Assembly: GCA_963965975.1 (NCBI GenBank)
Contig: OZ014415.1
Coordinates: 4,779,001-4,843,000, forward strand
DNA from: Xestospongia bergquistia
Lineage: Eukaryota; Porifera; Demospongiae; Haplosclerida; Petrosiidae
DNA length: 64,000 bases
Direction: 5' to 3'
Positions 1 to 13,010 of the stretch are shown in pieces. Under the pieces are notes generated by a model. It saw only the letters and a program-made list of their open reading frames with translations, was not told the origin of the DNA and ran no database searches. Within the stretch, counting starts at the first letter, position 1. Each line of letters starts with the position of its first letter. The translations under genes were made by a program, and so were the position numbers.

Positions 1-2199
1 TGGAAGGTTTAGACTATTGAGAGAAGTTTATAAAGTAAACTGCTCAGTCTAAAGGACTTTATGGCACTAACTAAATAAACAGCTATTAACAGTTTAGTAA
101 GTTAGTTTGCGTTAACGCTCTAAAGTCTTTAAGTGAAAGACTTTAGTAGGTTTATACTATTGAGACAAGTTTATAAAGTAAGCTGTTCAGTCTAAAGGAC
201 TTTATGGCACTAACTAAATAAACAGCTATTAACAGTTTAGAAAGTTAGTTTGCATTAACGCTCTAAACTCTTTAAGTTAAAGACTTTAGAAGGTTTAGAC
301 TATTGAGAGAAGTTTATAAAATAAACTGCTCTGTCTAAAGGACTTTATGGCACTAACTAAATAAACAGCTATTAACAGTTTAGTAGGTTAGTTTGCATTA
401 ACGCTCTAAAGTCTTTAAGTTAAACACTTTAGAGAGTTTAGACTATTGAGAGATTTTTATAAAGTAAACTGCTCTGTTTATAGGACTTTATGGCACTAAC
501 TCAATAAGCAGCTATTAACAGTTTAGTAAGTTAGTTTGCATTAACGCTCTAAAGTCATTAAGTTAAAGACTTTAGAAGGTTTAGACTATTGAGAGACGTT
601 TATAAAGTAAACTGCTCAGTCTAAAGGACTTTATGGCACTAACTAAATAAACAGCTATTAACAGTTTAGTAAGTTAGTTTGCATTAACGCTCTAAAGTCT
701 TTAAGTTAAAGACTTTAGAAGGTTTAGACTATTGAGAGAAGTTTAAAAAGTAAACTGCTCAGTCTAAAGGACTTTATGGCACTAACTAAATAAACAGCTA
801 CTAACAGTTTAGTAAGTTAGTTTGCATTAACGCTCTAAAGTCTTTAAGTTGAAGACTTTAGAGAGTTTAGACTATTGAGAGATTTTTATAAAGTAAACTG
901 CTCAGTTTATAGGACTTTTTTGCACTAACTAAATAAGCAGCTATTAACAGTTTAGTAAGTTAGTTTGCGTTAGCGCTCTAAAGTCTTTAAGTTAAAGACT
1001 TTAGAAGGTTTAGACTATTGAGAGAAGTTTATAAAGTAAACTGCTCAGTCTAAAAGACACTATGGCACTAACTAAATAACCAGCTATTAACAGTTTAGTA
1101 AGTTAGTTTGCATTAACGCTCTAAAGTCTTTAAGTTAAAGACTTTACAAGGTTTACACTATTGAGAGAAGTTAATAAAGTAAACTGCTCAGTCTAAAGGA
1201 CCTTATGGCACTAACTAAATAAACAGTTTTTAACAGTTTAGTAAGTCAGTTTGCATTAACGCTCTAAAGTCTTTAAGTTAAAGACTTTTGAAGGTTTAGA
1301 CTCATCAGAGAATTTCATAAAGTAAACTGCTCAGTTTGCAGGACTTTTTGGCACTAACTACATAAACAGCTATTAACAGTTAAGAAAGTTTGTTTGCATT
1401 AACGCGCTAAAGTCTTTAAGTTAAAGACTTTAGAAGGTTTAGACTATTGAGAGACGTTTATAAAGTAAACTGCTCTGTCTAAAGGTCTTTATGGCACTAA
1501 CTAAATAAAAAGCTATTAACAGTTTAGTATGTTAGTTTGCATTAACGCTCTAAAGTCATTAAGTTAAAGACTTTAGAAAGTTTAGACTATTGAGAGACGT
1601 TTATAGAGTATACTGGCCAGTCTAAAGGACTTTATGGCACTAACTAAATAAACAGCTATTAACAGTTTAGTAAGTTAGTTTGCATTAACGCTCTAAAGTC
1701 TTTAAGTTAAGGACTTTAGAAGGTTTAGACTATTGAGAGGGGTTTATAAAGTAAACTGCTCAGTCTAAAGGACTTTATGGCACTAACTAAATAAACAGCT
1801 ATTAACAGTTTAGTAAGTTAGTTTGCATTAACGCTCTAAAGTCTTTAAGTTAAAGACTTTTGAAGGTTAGACTATTGAGAGAAGTTTATAAAGGAAACTG
1901 CTGAGTCTAAAGGACTTTATGGCACTAACTAAATAAACAGCTATTAACTGTTTAGTAAGTTAGTTTGCATTAACGCTCTAAAGTCTTTAAGTTAAAGACT
2001 TTAGAAGGTTTAGACTATTGAGAGAACTTTATGAAATAAACTGCTCAGTCTAAAGGACTTTATGGCAATAACTAAATAAACAGCTATTAACAGTTTAGTA
2101 AGTTAGTTTGCATTAACTCTCTAAAGTCTTTAAGTTAAAGAATTTAGAAGGTTTAGACTATTGAGAGTAGTTTATAAAATAAACTGCTAAGTCTAAAGG

Positions 2200-5100
2200 A
2201 CTTTATGGTACTAAATAAATAAACAGCTATTAACTGTTGAGTAAGATTGTCTGCATTAACGCTCTAAAGTCTTTAATTTAAAGCCTTTAGAAGGTTTAGA
2301 CTATTGAGAGAAGTTTATAAAGTAAACTGCTCAGTCTAAAGGACTTTATATCACTAACTAAATGAACAGTTATTAACAGTTTAGAAAGTTTGTTTGCATT
2401 AACGCTCTAAAGTCTTTAAGTTAAAGACTTTGGAAGGTTTAGACTATTGAGAGAAGTTTATAAAGTAAACTGCTCAGTCTAAAGGACTTTATGGCACTAA
2501 CTAAATAAACAGCTATTAAAAGTTTAGTAAGTTAGTTTGCATTAACACTCTAAAGTCTTTAAGTTAAAGACTTTAGAAGGTTTAGACTACTGAGAGATGT
2601 TTAAAAAGTAAACTGCTAAGTCTAAAAGACTTTATGGCACTAACTAAATAAACAGCTATTAACAGTTTAGTAAGTTAGTTTGCATTAACGCTCTAAAGTC
2701 TTTAAGTTGAATACTTTAGAAGGTTTAGACTATAGAGAGATTTTTATAAAGTAAACTGCTCAGTTTATAGGACTTTTTGGCACTAACTAAATAAGCAGCT
2801 ATTAACAGTTTAGTAAGTTTCTTTGCATTAACGCTCTAAAGTCTTTAAGTTAAAGACTTTAGAAGGTTAAGACTATTGACAGACGTTTTTAAAGTAAACT
2901 GCTCAGTCTAAAGGACTTTATGGCACTAACTAAACAAACAGCTATTAACAGTTTAGTAAGTTAGTTTGCATTAACGCTCTAAAGTCTTTAAGTTAAACAC
3001 TTTAGAGAGTTTAGACTATTGAGAGATTTTTATAAAGTAAACTGCTCAGTCTAAAGGACTTTATGGCACTAACTAAATAAACAGCTATTAACAGTTTAGT
3101 AAGTTAGTTTGCAGTAACGCTCTAAAGTCTTTAAGTTAAAGACTTTAGAAGGTTTAGACTAATGAAAGAAGTTTATAATGTAAACTGCTCAGTCTAAAGG
3201 ACTTTATGGCACTAACTAAATAAACAGCTATTAACTGTTTAGTAAGTTAGTTTGCATTAACTCTCTAAAGTCTTTAAAGTTAAAGACTTTAGAAGGTTTA
3301 GACTATTGAGAGAAGTTTATAAAATAAACTGCTAAGTCTAAAGGACTTTATGGCACTAACTAAATAAACAGCTATTAACAGTTGAGTAATATTGTCTGCA
3401 TTAACGCTCTAAAGTCTTTAATTTAAAGACTTTAGAAGGTTTAGACTACTGAGAGAAGTTTATAAAGTAAACTGCTCAGTCTAAAGGACTTTATATCACT
3501 AACTAAATGAACAGCTATTAACAGTTTAGTAAGTTAGTTTGCATTAACGCTCTAAAGTCTTTAAGTTAAAGACTTTAGAAAGTTTAGACTAATCAGAGAA
3601 TTTCATAAAGTAAACTGCTCAGTCTAAAGGACTTTATGGCACTAACTAAATAAACAGCTATTAACAGTTCAGAAAGTTTGTTTGCATTAACGCTCTAAAG
3701 TCTTTTAGTTAAAGACTTTAGAAGGTTTAGACTATTGAGAGAAGTTTATAAAGTAAACTGCTCAGTCTAAAGGACTTTATGGCACTAACTAAATAAACAG
3801 CTATTAACAGTTTAGTAAGTTAGTTTGCTTTAACACTCTAAAGTCTTTAAGTTAAAGACTTTAGAAGGTTTAGACTACTGAGAGATGTTTAAAAAGTAAA
3901 CTGCTCAGTCTAAAAGACTTTATGGCACTAACGAAATAAACAGCTATTAACAGTTTAGTAAGTTAGTTTGCATTAACGCTCTAAAGTCTTTAAGTTAAAT
4001 ACTTTAGAAGGTTTAGACTATTGAGAGATTTTTATAAAGTAAACTGCTCAGTTTATAGGACTTTTTGGCACTAACTAAATAAGCAGCTATTAACAGTTTA
4101 GTAAGTTTGTTTGCATTAACGCCCTAAAGTCTTTAAGTTAAAGACTTTAGAAGGTTTAGACTATTGACAGACGTTTTTAAAGTAAACTGCTCAGTCTAAA
4201 GGACTTTATGGCACTAACTAAACAAACAGCTATTAACAGTTTAGTCAGTTAGTTTGCATTAACGCTCTAAAGTCTTTAAGTTAAACACTTTAGAGTGTTT
4301 AGACTATTGAGAGATTTTTATAAAGTAAACTGCTCAGTCTAAAGGACTTTATGGCACTAACTAAATAAACAGCTATTAACAGTTTAGTAAGTTAGTTTGC
4401 ATTAACGCTCTAAAGTCTTTAAGTTAAAGACTTTAGGAGGTTTAGACTATTGAGGGAAGTTTATAAAGTAAACTGCTCAGTCTAAAGGACTTTATGGCAC
4501 TAACTAAATAAACAGCTATTAACGTTTTAGTAAGTTAGTTTGCATTAACGCTCTAAAGTCTTTAAGTGAAAGACTTTAGAAGGTTCAGACTATTGAGAGA
4601 AGTTTATAAAATAAACTGCTCAGTCTAAAGGACTTTATGGCAATTACTAAATAAACAGCTATTAACAGTTTAGTAAGTTAGTTTGCATTAACTCTCTAAA
4701 GTCTTAAAGTTAAAGACTTTAGAAGGTTTAGACTATTGAGAGAAGTTTATAAAATAAACTGCTAAGTCTAAAGGACTTTATGGCACTAACTAAATAAACA
4801 GCTATTAACGGTTGAGTAAGATTGTCTGCATTAACGCTCTAAAGTCTTTAATTTAAAGACTTTAGAAGGTTTAGACTATTGAGAGAAGTTTATAAAGTAA
4901 ACTGCTCAGTCTAATGGACTTTATATCACTAACTAAATGAACAGCTATTAACAGTTTAGTAAGTTAGTTTGCATTAACACTCTAAAGTCTTTAAGTTAAA
5001 GACTTTAGAAAGTTTAGACTAATCAGAGAATTTCATAAAGTAAACTGCTCAGTCTAAAGGACTTTATGGCACTAACTAAATAAACAGCTATTAACAGTTT

Positions 5101-5450
5101 AGAAAGTTTGTTTGCATTAACGCTCTAAAGTCTTTAAGTTAAAGACTTTAGAAGGTTTAGACTATTGAGAGAAGTTTATAAAGTAAACTGCTCAGTCTAA
5201 AGGACTTTATCGCACTAACTAAATAAACAGCTATTAACAGTTTAGTAAGTTAGTTGGCATTAACACTCTAAAGTCTTTAAGTTAAAGACTTTAGAAGGTT
5301 TAGACTACTGAGAGATGTTTAAAAAGTAAACTGCTCACTCTAAAAGACTTTATGGCACTAACTAAATAAACAGCTATTAACAGTTTAGTAAGTTTGTTTG
5401 CATTAACGCTCTAAAGTCTTTAAGTTAAAGACTTTAGAAGGGTTAGACTA
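2200..5450 (+). repeat. Diverged higher-order repeats (8-10 monomers) in the left part of the array
   Basis: Diagnostic monomers recur in the same order. The ACTACTGAGAGATG monomer is at about 2,587, 3,876 and 5,305 (offsets 1,288 and 1,430). The GTAAGATTGTCTGC-type monomer is near 2,240, 3,385 and 4,815 (offsets about 1,145 and 1,430). The TAATCAGAGAATTTC monomer follows in the second and third copies. Copies differ by several substitutions and by whole-monomer gains or losses, so these blocks are older than the one at 16,188-19,076. Confidence 0.8.
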
Positions 5451-8400
5451 TTGACAGACGTTTTTAAAGTAAACTGCTCAGTCTAAAGGACTTTATGGCA
5501 CTAACTAAACAAACAGCTATTAACAGTTTTGTAAGTTAGTTTGCATTAACGCTCTAAAGTGTTTAAGTTAAAGACTTTAGAAGGTTTAGACTGTTGAGAG
5601 AAGTTTGTAAAGTAAACTGCTCAGTCTAAAGGACTTTGTGGCACTAACTAAATAAACAGCTATTAACTGTTTATAAGTTAGTTTGCATTAACACTCTAAA
5701 GTCTTTAAGTTAAAGACTTTAGAAAGTTTAGACTAATCAGAGAATTTCATAAAGTAAACTGCTCAGTCTAAAGGACTTTATGGCACTAACTAAATAAACA
5801 GCTATTAACAGTTTAGTAAGTTTGTTTGCATTAACGCTTTAAAGTCTTTAAGATAAAGACTTTAGAGAGTTTAGACTATTGAGAGATTTTTATAAAGTAA
5901 ACTGCTCAGTTTATAGGACTTTTTGGCACTAAGTAAATAAGCAGCTATTAACAGTTTAGTAAGTTTGTTTGCATTAACGGTCTAAAGTCTTTAAGGTAAA
6001 GACTTTAGAAGGTTTAGACTATTGACAGACGTTTTTAAAGTAAACTGCTCAGTCTAAAGGACTTTATGGCACTAACTAAACAAACAGCTATTAACAGTTT
6101 AGTAAGTTAGTTTGCATTAACGCTCTAAAGTCTTTAAGTTAAAGACTTTAGAAGGTTTAGACTATTGAGAGAATTTTATAAAGTAAACTGCTCCGTCTAA
6201 AGGACTTTATGGCACTAAGTAAATAAACAGCTTTTCACAGTTTAGTAAGTTAGTTTGCATTAACGCTCTAAAGTCTTTAAAATAAAGACTTTAGTAGGTT
6301 TAGACTATTGATAGAAGTTTATAAAGTAAACTGCTCAGTCTAAAGGACTTTATGGCACTAAATAAATAAACAGCTATTAACAGTTTAGTAAGTTAGTTTG
6401 CATTAACGCTCTAAAGCGTTTCAGTTAAAGACTTTAGAAGGTTTAGACTATTGAGAGAAGTTTATAAAATAAACTGCTCACTCTGAAGGACTTTATGGCA
6501 CTAACTAAATAAAGAGCTATTAACAGTTTAGTAAGTTAGTTTGCATTAACGCTCTAAAGTCTTTAAGTTAAAGACTTTAGAATGTTTAGACTATTGAGAC
6601 AATTTTGTAATGTAAACTGCTCAGTCTAAAGGACTTTATGGCACTAACTAAATAAACAGCTATTAACAGTTTAGTAAGTTAGTTTGCATTAACGCTCTAA
6701 AGTCTTTAAGTTAAATACTTTAGAAGCTTTAGACTATTGAGAGAAGTTTATAAAGTAAACTGCTCAGTCTAAAGGACTTTATGGCACTAACTAAATAATC
6801 ACCTATTAACGGTTTAGTAAGTTTGTTTGCATTAACGCTCTGAAGTCTTTAAGTTAAAGACTTTAGAAGTTTTAGACTATTGAGAGGAGTTCATAAAGTA
6901 AACTTCTCTGTCTAAAGGATTTTATGGCAGTAACTAAATAAACAGCTATTAACAGTTTAGTAAGATAGTTTGCATTATCCCTTTAAAGTCTTTAAATTAA
7001 AGACTTTAGTGGGTATAGACTATAGATAGAAGTTTATAAAGTAAACTGCTCAGTCTAATGGACTTTATGGCACTAACTAAGGAAACAGCTATTAACAGTT
7101 TAGTAAGTTAGTTTGCATTAACGCTCTAAAGTCTTTAAGTTAAAGACTTTAGACGGTTTAGACTATTGAGAGAATTTTATAAAGTAAACTGCTCAGTTTA
7201 TACGACTTTATGGCACTAAATAAATAAACAGCTATTAACAGTTTAGTAAGTTAGTTTGCATTAACAGTCTAATGTCTTTAAGATAAAGACTTTAGAAGTT
7301 TTAGACTATTGAGATAAAGTAAACTGTTCAGTCAAAAGGACTTTATGGCACTAACTAAATAAACAGCTATTAACAGTTTAGTAAGCTAGTTTGCATTAAC
7401 GCTCTAAAGTCTTTAAGTTAAAAACATTAGAAGGTTTAGACTATTGAGAGAAGTTGATAAAGTAAATTGCTCAGTCTAAAGGACTTTATGGCACTAACTA
7501 AATAAACAGCTATTAACAGTTTAGTAAGTTAGTTTGCATTAATGTCTAATGTCTTTAAGATAAAGACTTTCGAAGGTTTAGACTATTGAGAGATTCTTAT
7601 AAAGTAAACTGCTCAGTTTATAGGACTTTATGGCACTAACTAAATAAAGAGCTATAAACAGTTTATTAAGTTAGTTTGCATTAACGCTCTAAAGTCTTTA
7701 AGTTAAAGACTTTAGACTGTTTAGACTATTGAGAGAAGTTTATAAAGTAAACTGCTCAGTCTAAAGGACTTTATGGCACTAACTAAATAAACAGCTATTA
7801 ACAGTTTAGTAAGTTAGTTTGCATTAACGCTCTAAAGTCTTTACGATAAAGACTTTAGAAGTTTTAGACTATTGAGATAAAGTAAACTGTTCAGTTAAAA
7901 GGACTTTATGGCACTGACTAAATAAACTGCTATTAACAGTTTAGTAAGCTTGTTTGCATTAATGCTCTAAAGTCTTTAAGTTAAAAACTTTAGAAGGTTT
8001 AGACTATTGAGAGAAGTTTATAAAGTAAATTGCTCAGTCTAAAGGACTTTATGGCACTAACTAAATAAACAGCTATTAACAGTTTAGTAAGTTAGTTTGG
8101 ATTAATTCTATAATGTCTTTAAGATAAAGACTTTCGAAGGGTTAGACTATTGAGAGATTTTTATAAAGTAAACAGCTCAGTCTATAGGACTTTATGGCAC
8201 TAACTAAATAAACAGCTATTAACAGTTTATTAAGTTAGTTTGCATTAACGCTCTAAAGTCTTTAAGTTAAAGACTTTAGACGATTTAGACTATTGAGAGT
8301 AGTTTATAAAGTAAACTGCTCAGTCTAAAGGACTTTATGGCACTAACTAAATAAACAGCTATTAACAGTTTAGTAAGTTAGTTTGCATTAACGCTCTAAA

Positions 8401-10009
8401 GTCTTTAAGATACAGACTTTAGAATTTTTAGACTATTGAGATAAAGTAAACTGTTCAGTCCAAAGGACTTTATGGCACTAACTAAATAAACAGCTATTAA
8501 CAGTTTAGTAAGCTAGTTTACATTAATGCTCTAAAGTCTTTAAGTTAAAAACTTTAGAAGGTTTAGACTATTGAGAGAAGTTTATAAAGTAAATTGCTCA
8601 GTCTAAAGGAATTTATGGCACTAACTAAATAAACAGCTATTAACAGTTTAGTAAGTTAGTTTGCATTAATTCTATAATGTCTTTAAGATAAAGACTTTCG
8701 AAGGTTTAGACTATTGAGAGATTTTTATAAAGTAAACTGCTCAGTCTAAAGGACTTTGTGGCACTAACTAAATAAACAGCTATTAACAGTTTAGTAAGTT
8801 AGTTTGCATTAACGCTCTAAAGTCTTTAAGTTAAAGACTTTAGAAGGTTTAGACTATTGAGAGAAGTTTATAAAGTAAACTGCTCAGTCTAAAGGACTTT
8901 ATGGCAGTAACCAAATAAACAGCTATTAACAGTTTAGTAAGTTAGTTTGCATTAAAACTCTAAAGTCTTTAAGTTAAAGACTTTAGAAGGTTTGGACTAC
9001 TGAGAGATGTTTAAAAAGTAAACTGCTCAGTCTAAAGGACATTATGGCACTAACTAAATAAAAAGCTATTAACAGTTTAGTAAGTTAGTTTGCATTAACG
9101 CTTTAAAGTCTTTAAGATAAAGACTTTAGAGAGTTTAGACTATCGAGAGATTTTTATAAAGTAAACTGCTCAGTTTATAGGACTTTTTGGCACTAAGTAA
9201 ATAAGCAGCTATTAACAGTTTAGTAAGTTTGTTTGCATTAACGCTCTAAAGTCTTTAAGTTAAAGACTTTAGAAGGTTTAGACTATTGACAGACGTTTTT
9301 AAAGTAAACTGCTCAGTCTAAACGACTTTATGGCACTAACTAAATAAACAGCTATTAACAGTTTAGTAAGTTAGTTTGCATTAACGCTCTAAAGTCTTTA
9401 AGATACAGACTTTAGAAGTTTTAGACTATTGAGATAAAGTAAACTGTTCAGTCCAAAGGACTTTATGGCACTAACTAAATAAACAGCTATTAACAGTTTA
9501 GTAAGCTAGTTTACATTAATGCTCTAAAGTCTTTAAGTTAAAAACTTTAGAAGGTTTAGACTATTGAGAGAAGTTTATAAAGTAAATTGCTCAGTCTAAA
9601 GGAATTTATGGCACTAACTAAATAAACAGCTATTAACAGTTTAATAAGTTAGTTTGCATTAACGCTCTAAAGTCTTTAAGTTAAAGACTTTAGAAGGTTT
9701 AGACTATTGAGAGAAGTTTATAAAATAAACTGCTCAGTCTAAAAGACTTTATGGCACTAACTAAATAAACAGCTATTAACAGTTTAGTAAGTTAGTTTGC
9801 ATTAACCCTCTATAGTCTTTAAGTTAAAGACTTTAGAAGGTTTAGACTGTCGACAGAAGTTTATAAAGTAAACTGCTCAGTCTAAAGGACTTTATGGCAC
9901 TAACTAAATAAACAGCTATTAACAGTTTAGTAAGTTAGTTTGCATTAACGCTCTAAAGTCTTTAAGTTAAAGACTTTAGAGAGTTTAGACTATTGACAGA
10001 TTTTTATAA

Positions 10010-13000
10010 AGTAAACTGCTCAGTTTATAGCACTTTTTGGAACTAACTAAACAAGCAGCTATTAACAGTTTAGTAAGTTAGTTTGCCTTAACGATCTAAA
10101 GTCTTTAAGTTAAAGACTTTAGAAGGTTTAGACTATTGAGAGACGTTTATAAAGTAAACTGCACAGTCTAAAGGACTTTATGGCACTAACTAAATAAACA
10201 GCTATTAACAGTTTAGTAAGTTAGTTTGCATTAACGCTCTAAAGTCTTTAAGTTAAAGACTTCAGTAGTCTTAGACTATTGAGAGAAGTTTATAAAGTAA
10301 ACTGCTCAGTCTAAAGGAATTTATGGCACTAACTAAATAAACAGCTATTGACAGTTTAGTACGTTAGTTGGCATTAACGCTCTAAAGTCTTTAAGTTAAA
10401 GACTTTAGAGAGTTTAGACTATTGAGAGATTTTTATAAAGTAAACTGCTCAGTTTATAGGACTTTTTGGCACTAACTAAATAAGCAGCTATTAACAGTTT
10501 AGTAAGTTAATTTGCCTTAACGCTCTAAAGTCTTTAAGTTAAAGACTTTAGAAGGTTTAGATTATTGAGAGACGTTTATAAAGTAAACTGCTCAGTCTAA
10601 AGGACTTTATGGCACTAACTAAATAGACAGCTATTAACAGTTTAGTAAGTTAGTTCGCATTAACGCTCTAAAGTCTTTAAGTTAAAGACTTCAGTAGGTT
10701 TAGACTATTGAGAGAAGTTTATAAAGTAAACTGCTCAGTCTAAAGGACTTTATGGCACTAACTAAATAAACAGCTATTCACAGTTTATTAAGTTAGTTTG
10801 CATTAACGCTCTAAAGTCTTTAAGTTAAAGACTTTAGAAGGTTTAGACTATTCAGAGTTTATAAAGTAAACTGCTCAGTCTGAAGGACTTTATGGCACTA
10901 ACTAAATAAACAGCTAATAAGAGTTTAGCAAGTTAGTTTCCATTAACGCTCTAAAGTCTTTAAGTTAAAGACATTAGAAGGTTTAGACTATTGAGAGAAG
11001 TTTATAAAATAAACTGCTCAGTCTAAAGGACTTTATGGCACTAACTAAATAAACAGCTATTAACAGCTTAGTAAGATTGTCTGCATTAACGCTCTAAAGT
11101 CTTTAAGTTAAAGACTTTAGAAGGTTTAGACTATTGAGAGAAGTTTATAAAGTAAACTGCTCAGTCTAAAGGACTTGATGGCACTAACTAAATAAAAAGC
11201 TATTAACAGTTTAGTAAGTTAGTTTGCATTAACGCTCTAAAGTCTTTAAGTTAAAGACATTAGAAGGTTTAGACTATTGAGAGAAGTTTATAAAATAAAC
11301 TGCTCAGTCTAAAGGACTTTATGGCACTAACTAAATAAACAGCTATTAACAGTTTAGTAAGATGGTCTGCATTAACGCTCTAAAGTCTTTAAGTTAAAGA
11401 CTTTAGAAGGTTTAGACTATTGAGAGTATATTATAAAGTAAACTGCTCAGTTTATAGCACTTTTTGGAACTAACTAAACAAGCAGCTATTAAAAGTTTAG
11501 TAAGTTTGTTTGCATTAACGCTCTAAAGTCTTTAAGTTAAAGACTTTAGAAGGTTTAGACTATTGAGAGACGTTTATAAAGTAAACTGCACAGTGTAAAG
11601 GACTTTATGGCACTAACTAAATAAACAGCTATTAACAGTTTAGTAAGTTAGTTTGCATTAACGCTCTAAAGTCTTTAAGTTAAAGACTTCAGTAGTCTTA
11701 GACTATTGAGAGAAGTTTATAAAGTAAACTGCTCAGTCTAAAGGAATTTATGGCACTAACTAAATAAACAGCTATTGACAGTTTAGTACGTTAGTTGGCA
11801 TTAACGCTCTAAAGTCTTTAAGTTAAAGACTTTAGAGAGTTTAGACTATTGAGAGATTTTTATAAAGTAAACTGCTCAGTTTATAGGACTTTTTGGCACT
11901 AACTAAATAAGCAGCTATTAACAGTTTAGTAAGTTAATTTGCATTAACGCTCTAAAGTCTTTAAGTTAAAGACTTCAGTAGTCTTAGACTATTGAGAGAA
12001 GTTTATAAAGTAAACTGCTCAGTCTAAAGGAATTTATGGCACTAACTAAATAAACAGCTATTGACAGTTTAGTACGTTAGTTGGCATTAACGCTCTAAAG
12101 TCTTTAAGTTAAAGACTTTAGAGAGTATAGACTATTGAGAGATTTTTATAAAGTAAACTGCTCAGTTTATAGGACTTTTTGGCACTAACTAAATAAGCAG
12201 CTATTAACAGTTTAGTAAGTTAATTTGCCTTAACGCTCTAAAGTCTTTAAGTTAAAGACTTTAGAAGGTTTAGACTATTGAGAGACGTTTATAAAGTAAA
12301 CTGCTCAGTCTAAAGGACTTTATGGCACTAACTAAATAGACAGCTATTAACAGTTTAGTAAGTTAGTTCGCATTAACGCTCTAAAGTCTTTAAGTTAAAG
12401 ACTTCAGTAGGTTTAGACTATTGAGAGAAGTTTATAAAGTAAACTGCTCAGTCTAAAGGACTTTATGGCACTAACTAAATAAACAGCTATTCACAGTTTA
12501 GTAAGTTAGTTTGCATTAACGCTCTAAAGTCTTTAAGTTAAAGAGTTTAGAAGGTTTAGACTATTCAGAGTTTATAAAGTAAACTGCTCAGTCTGAAAGA
12601 CTTTATGGCACTAACTAAATAAACAGCTAATAAGAGTTTAGCAAGTTAGTTTCCATTAACGCTCTAAAGTCTTTAAGTTAAAGACATTAGAAGGTTTAGA
12701 CTATTGAGAGAAGTTTATAAAATAAACTGCTCAGTCTAAAGGACTTTATGGCACTAACTAAATAAACAGCTATTAACAGCTTAGTAAGATTGTCTGCATT
12801 AACGCTCTAAAGTCTTTAAGTTAAACACTTTAGAAGGTTTAGACTATTGAGAGAAGTTTATAAAGTAAACTGCTCAGTCTAAAGGACTTGATGGCACTAA
12901 CTAAATAAAAAGCTATTAACAGTTTAGTAAGTTAGTTTGCATTAACGCTCTAAAGTCTTTAAGTTAAAGACTTTAGAAGGTTTAGACTATTGAGAGTATA

Positions 13001-13010
13001 TTATAAAGTA
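10010..13010 (+). repeat. Second higher-order repeat pair with an inserted two-monomer repeat
   Basis: Variant monomers around 10,020-11,400 recur at 11,448-13,000. The rare forms TTTATAGCACTTTTTGG (10,023/11,450) and TTCAGTAGTCTTAG (10,261/11,688) are offset by 1,427 bp. The latter pair of monomers is repeated once more at 11,974 (286 bp, two monomers). After that the forms ACTATTCAGAGTTT, AATAAGAGTTTAGC and GGACTTGATGG recur at an offset of 1,713 bp. This fits a 10-monomer duplication followed by duplication of a dimer inside the second copy. Confidence 0.85.
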
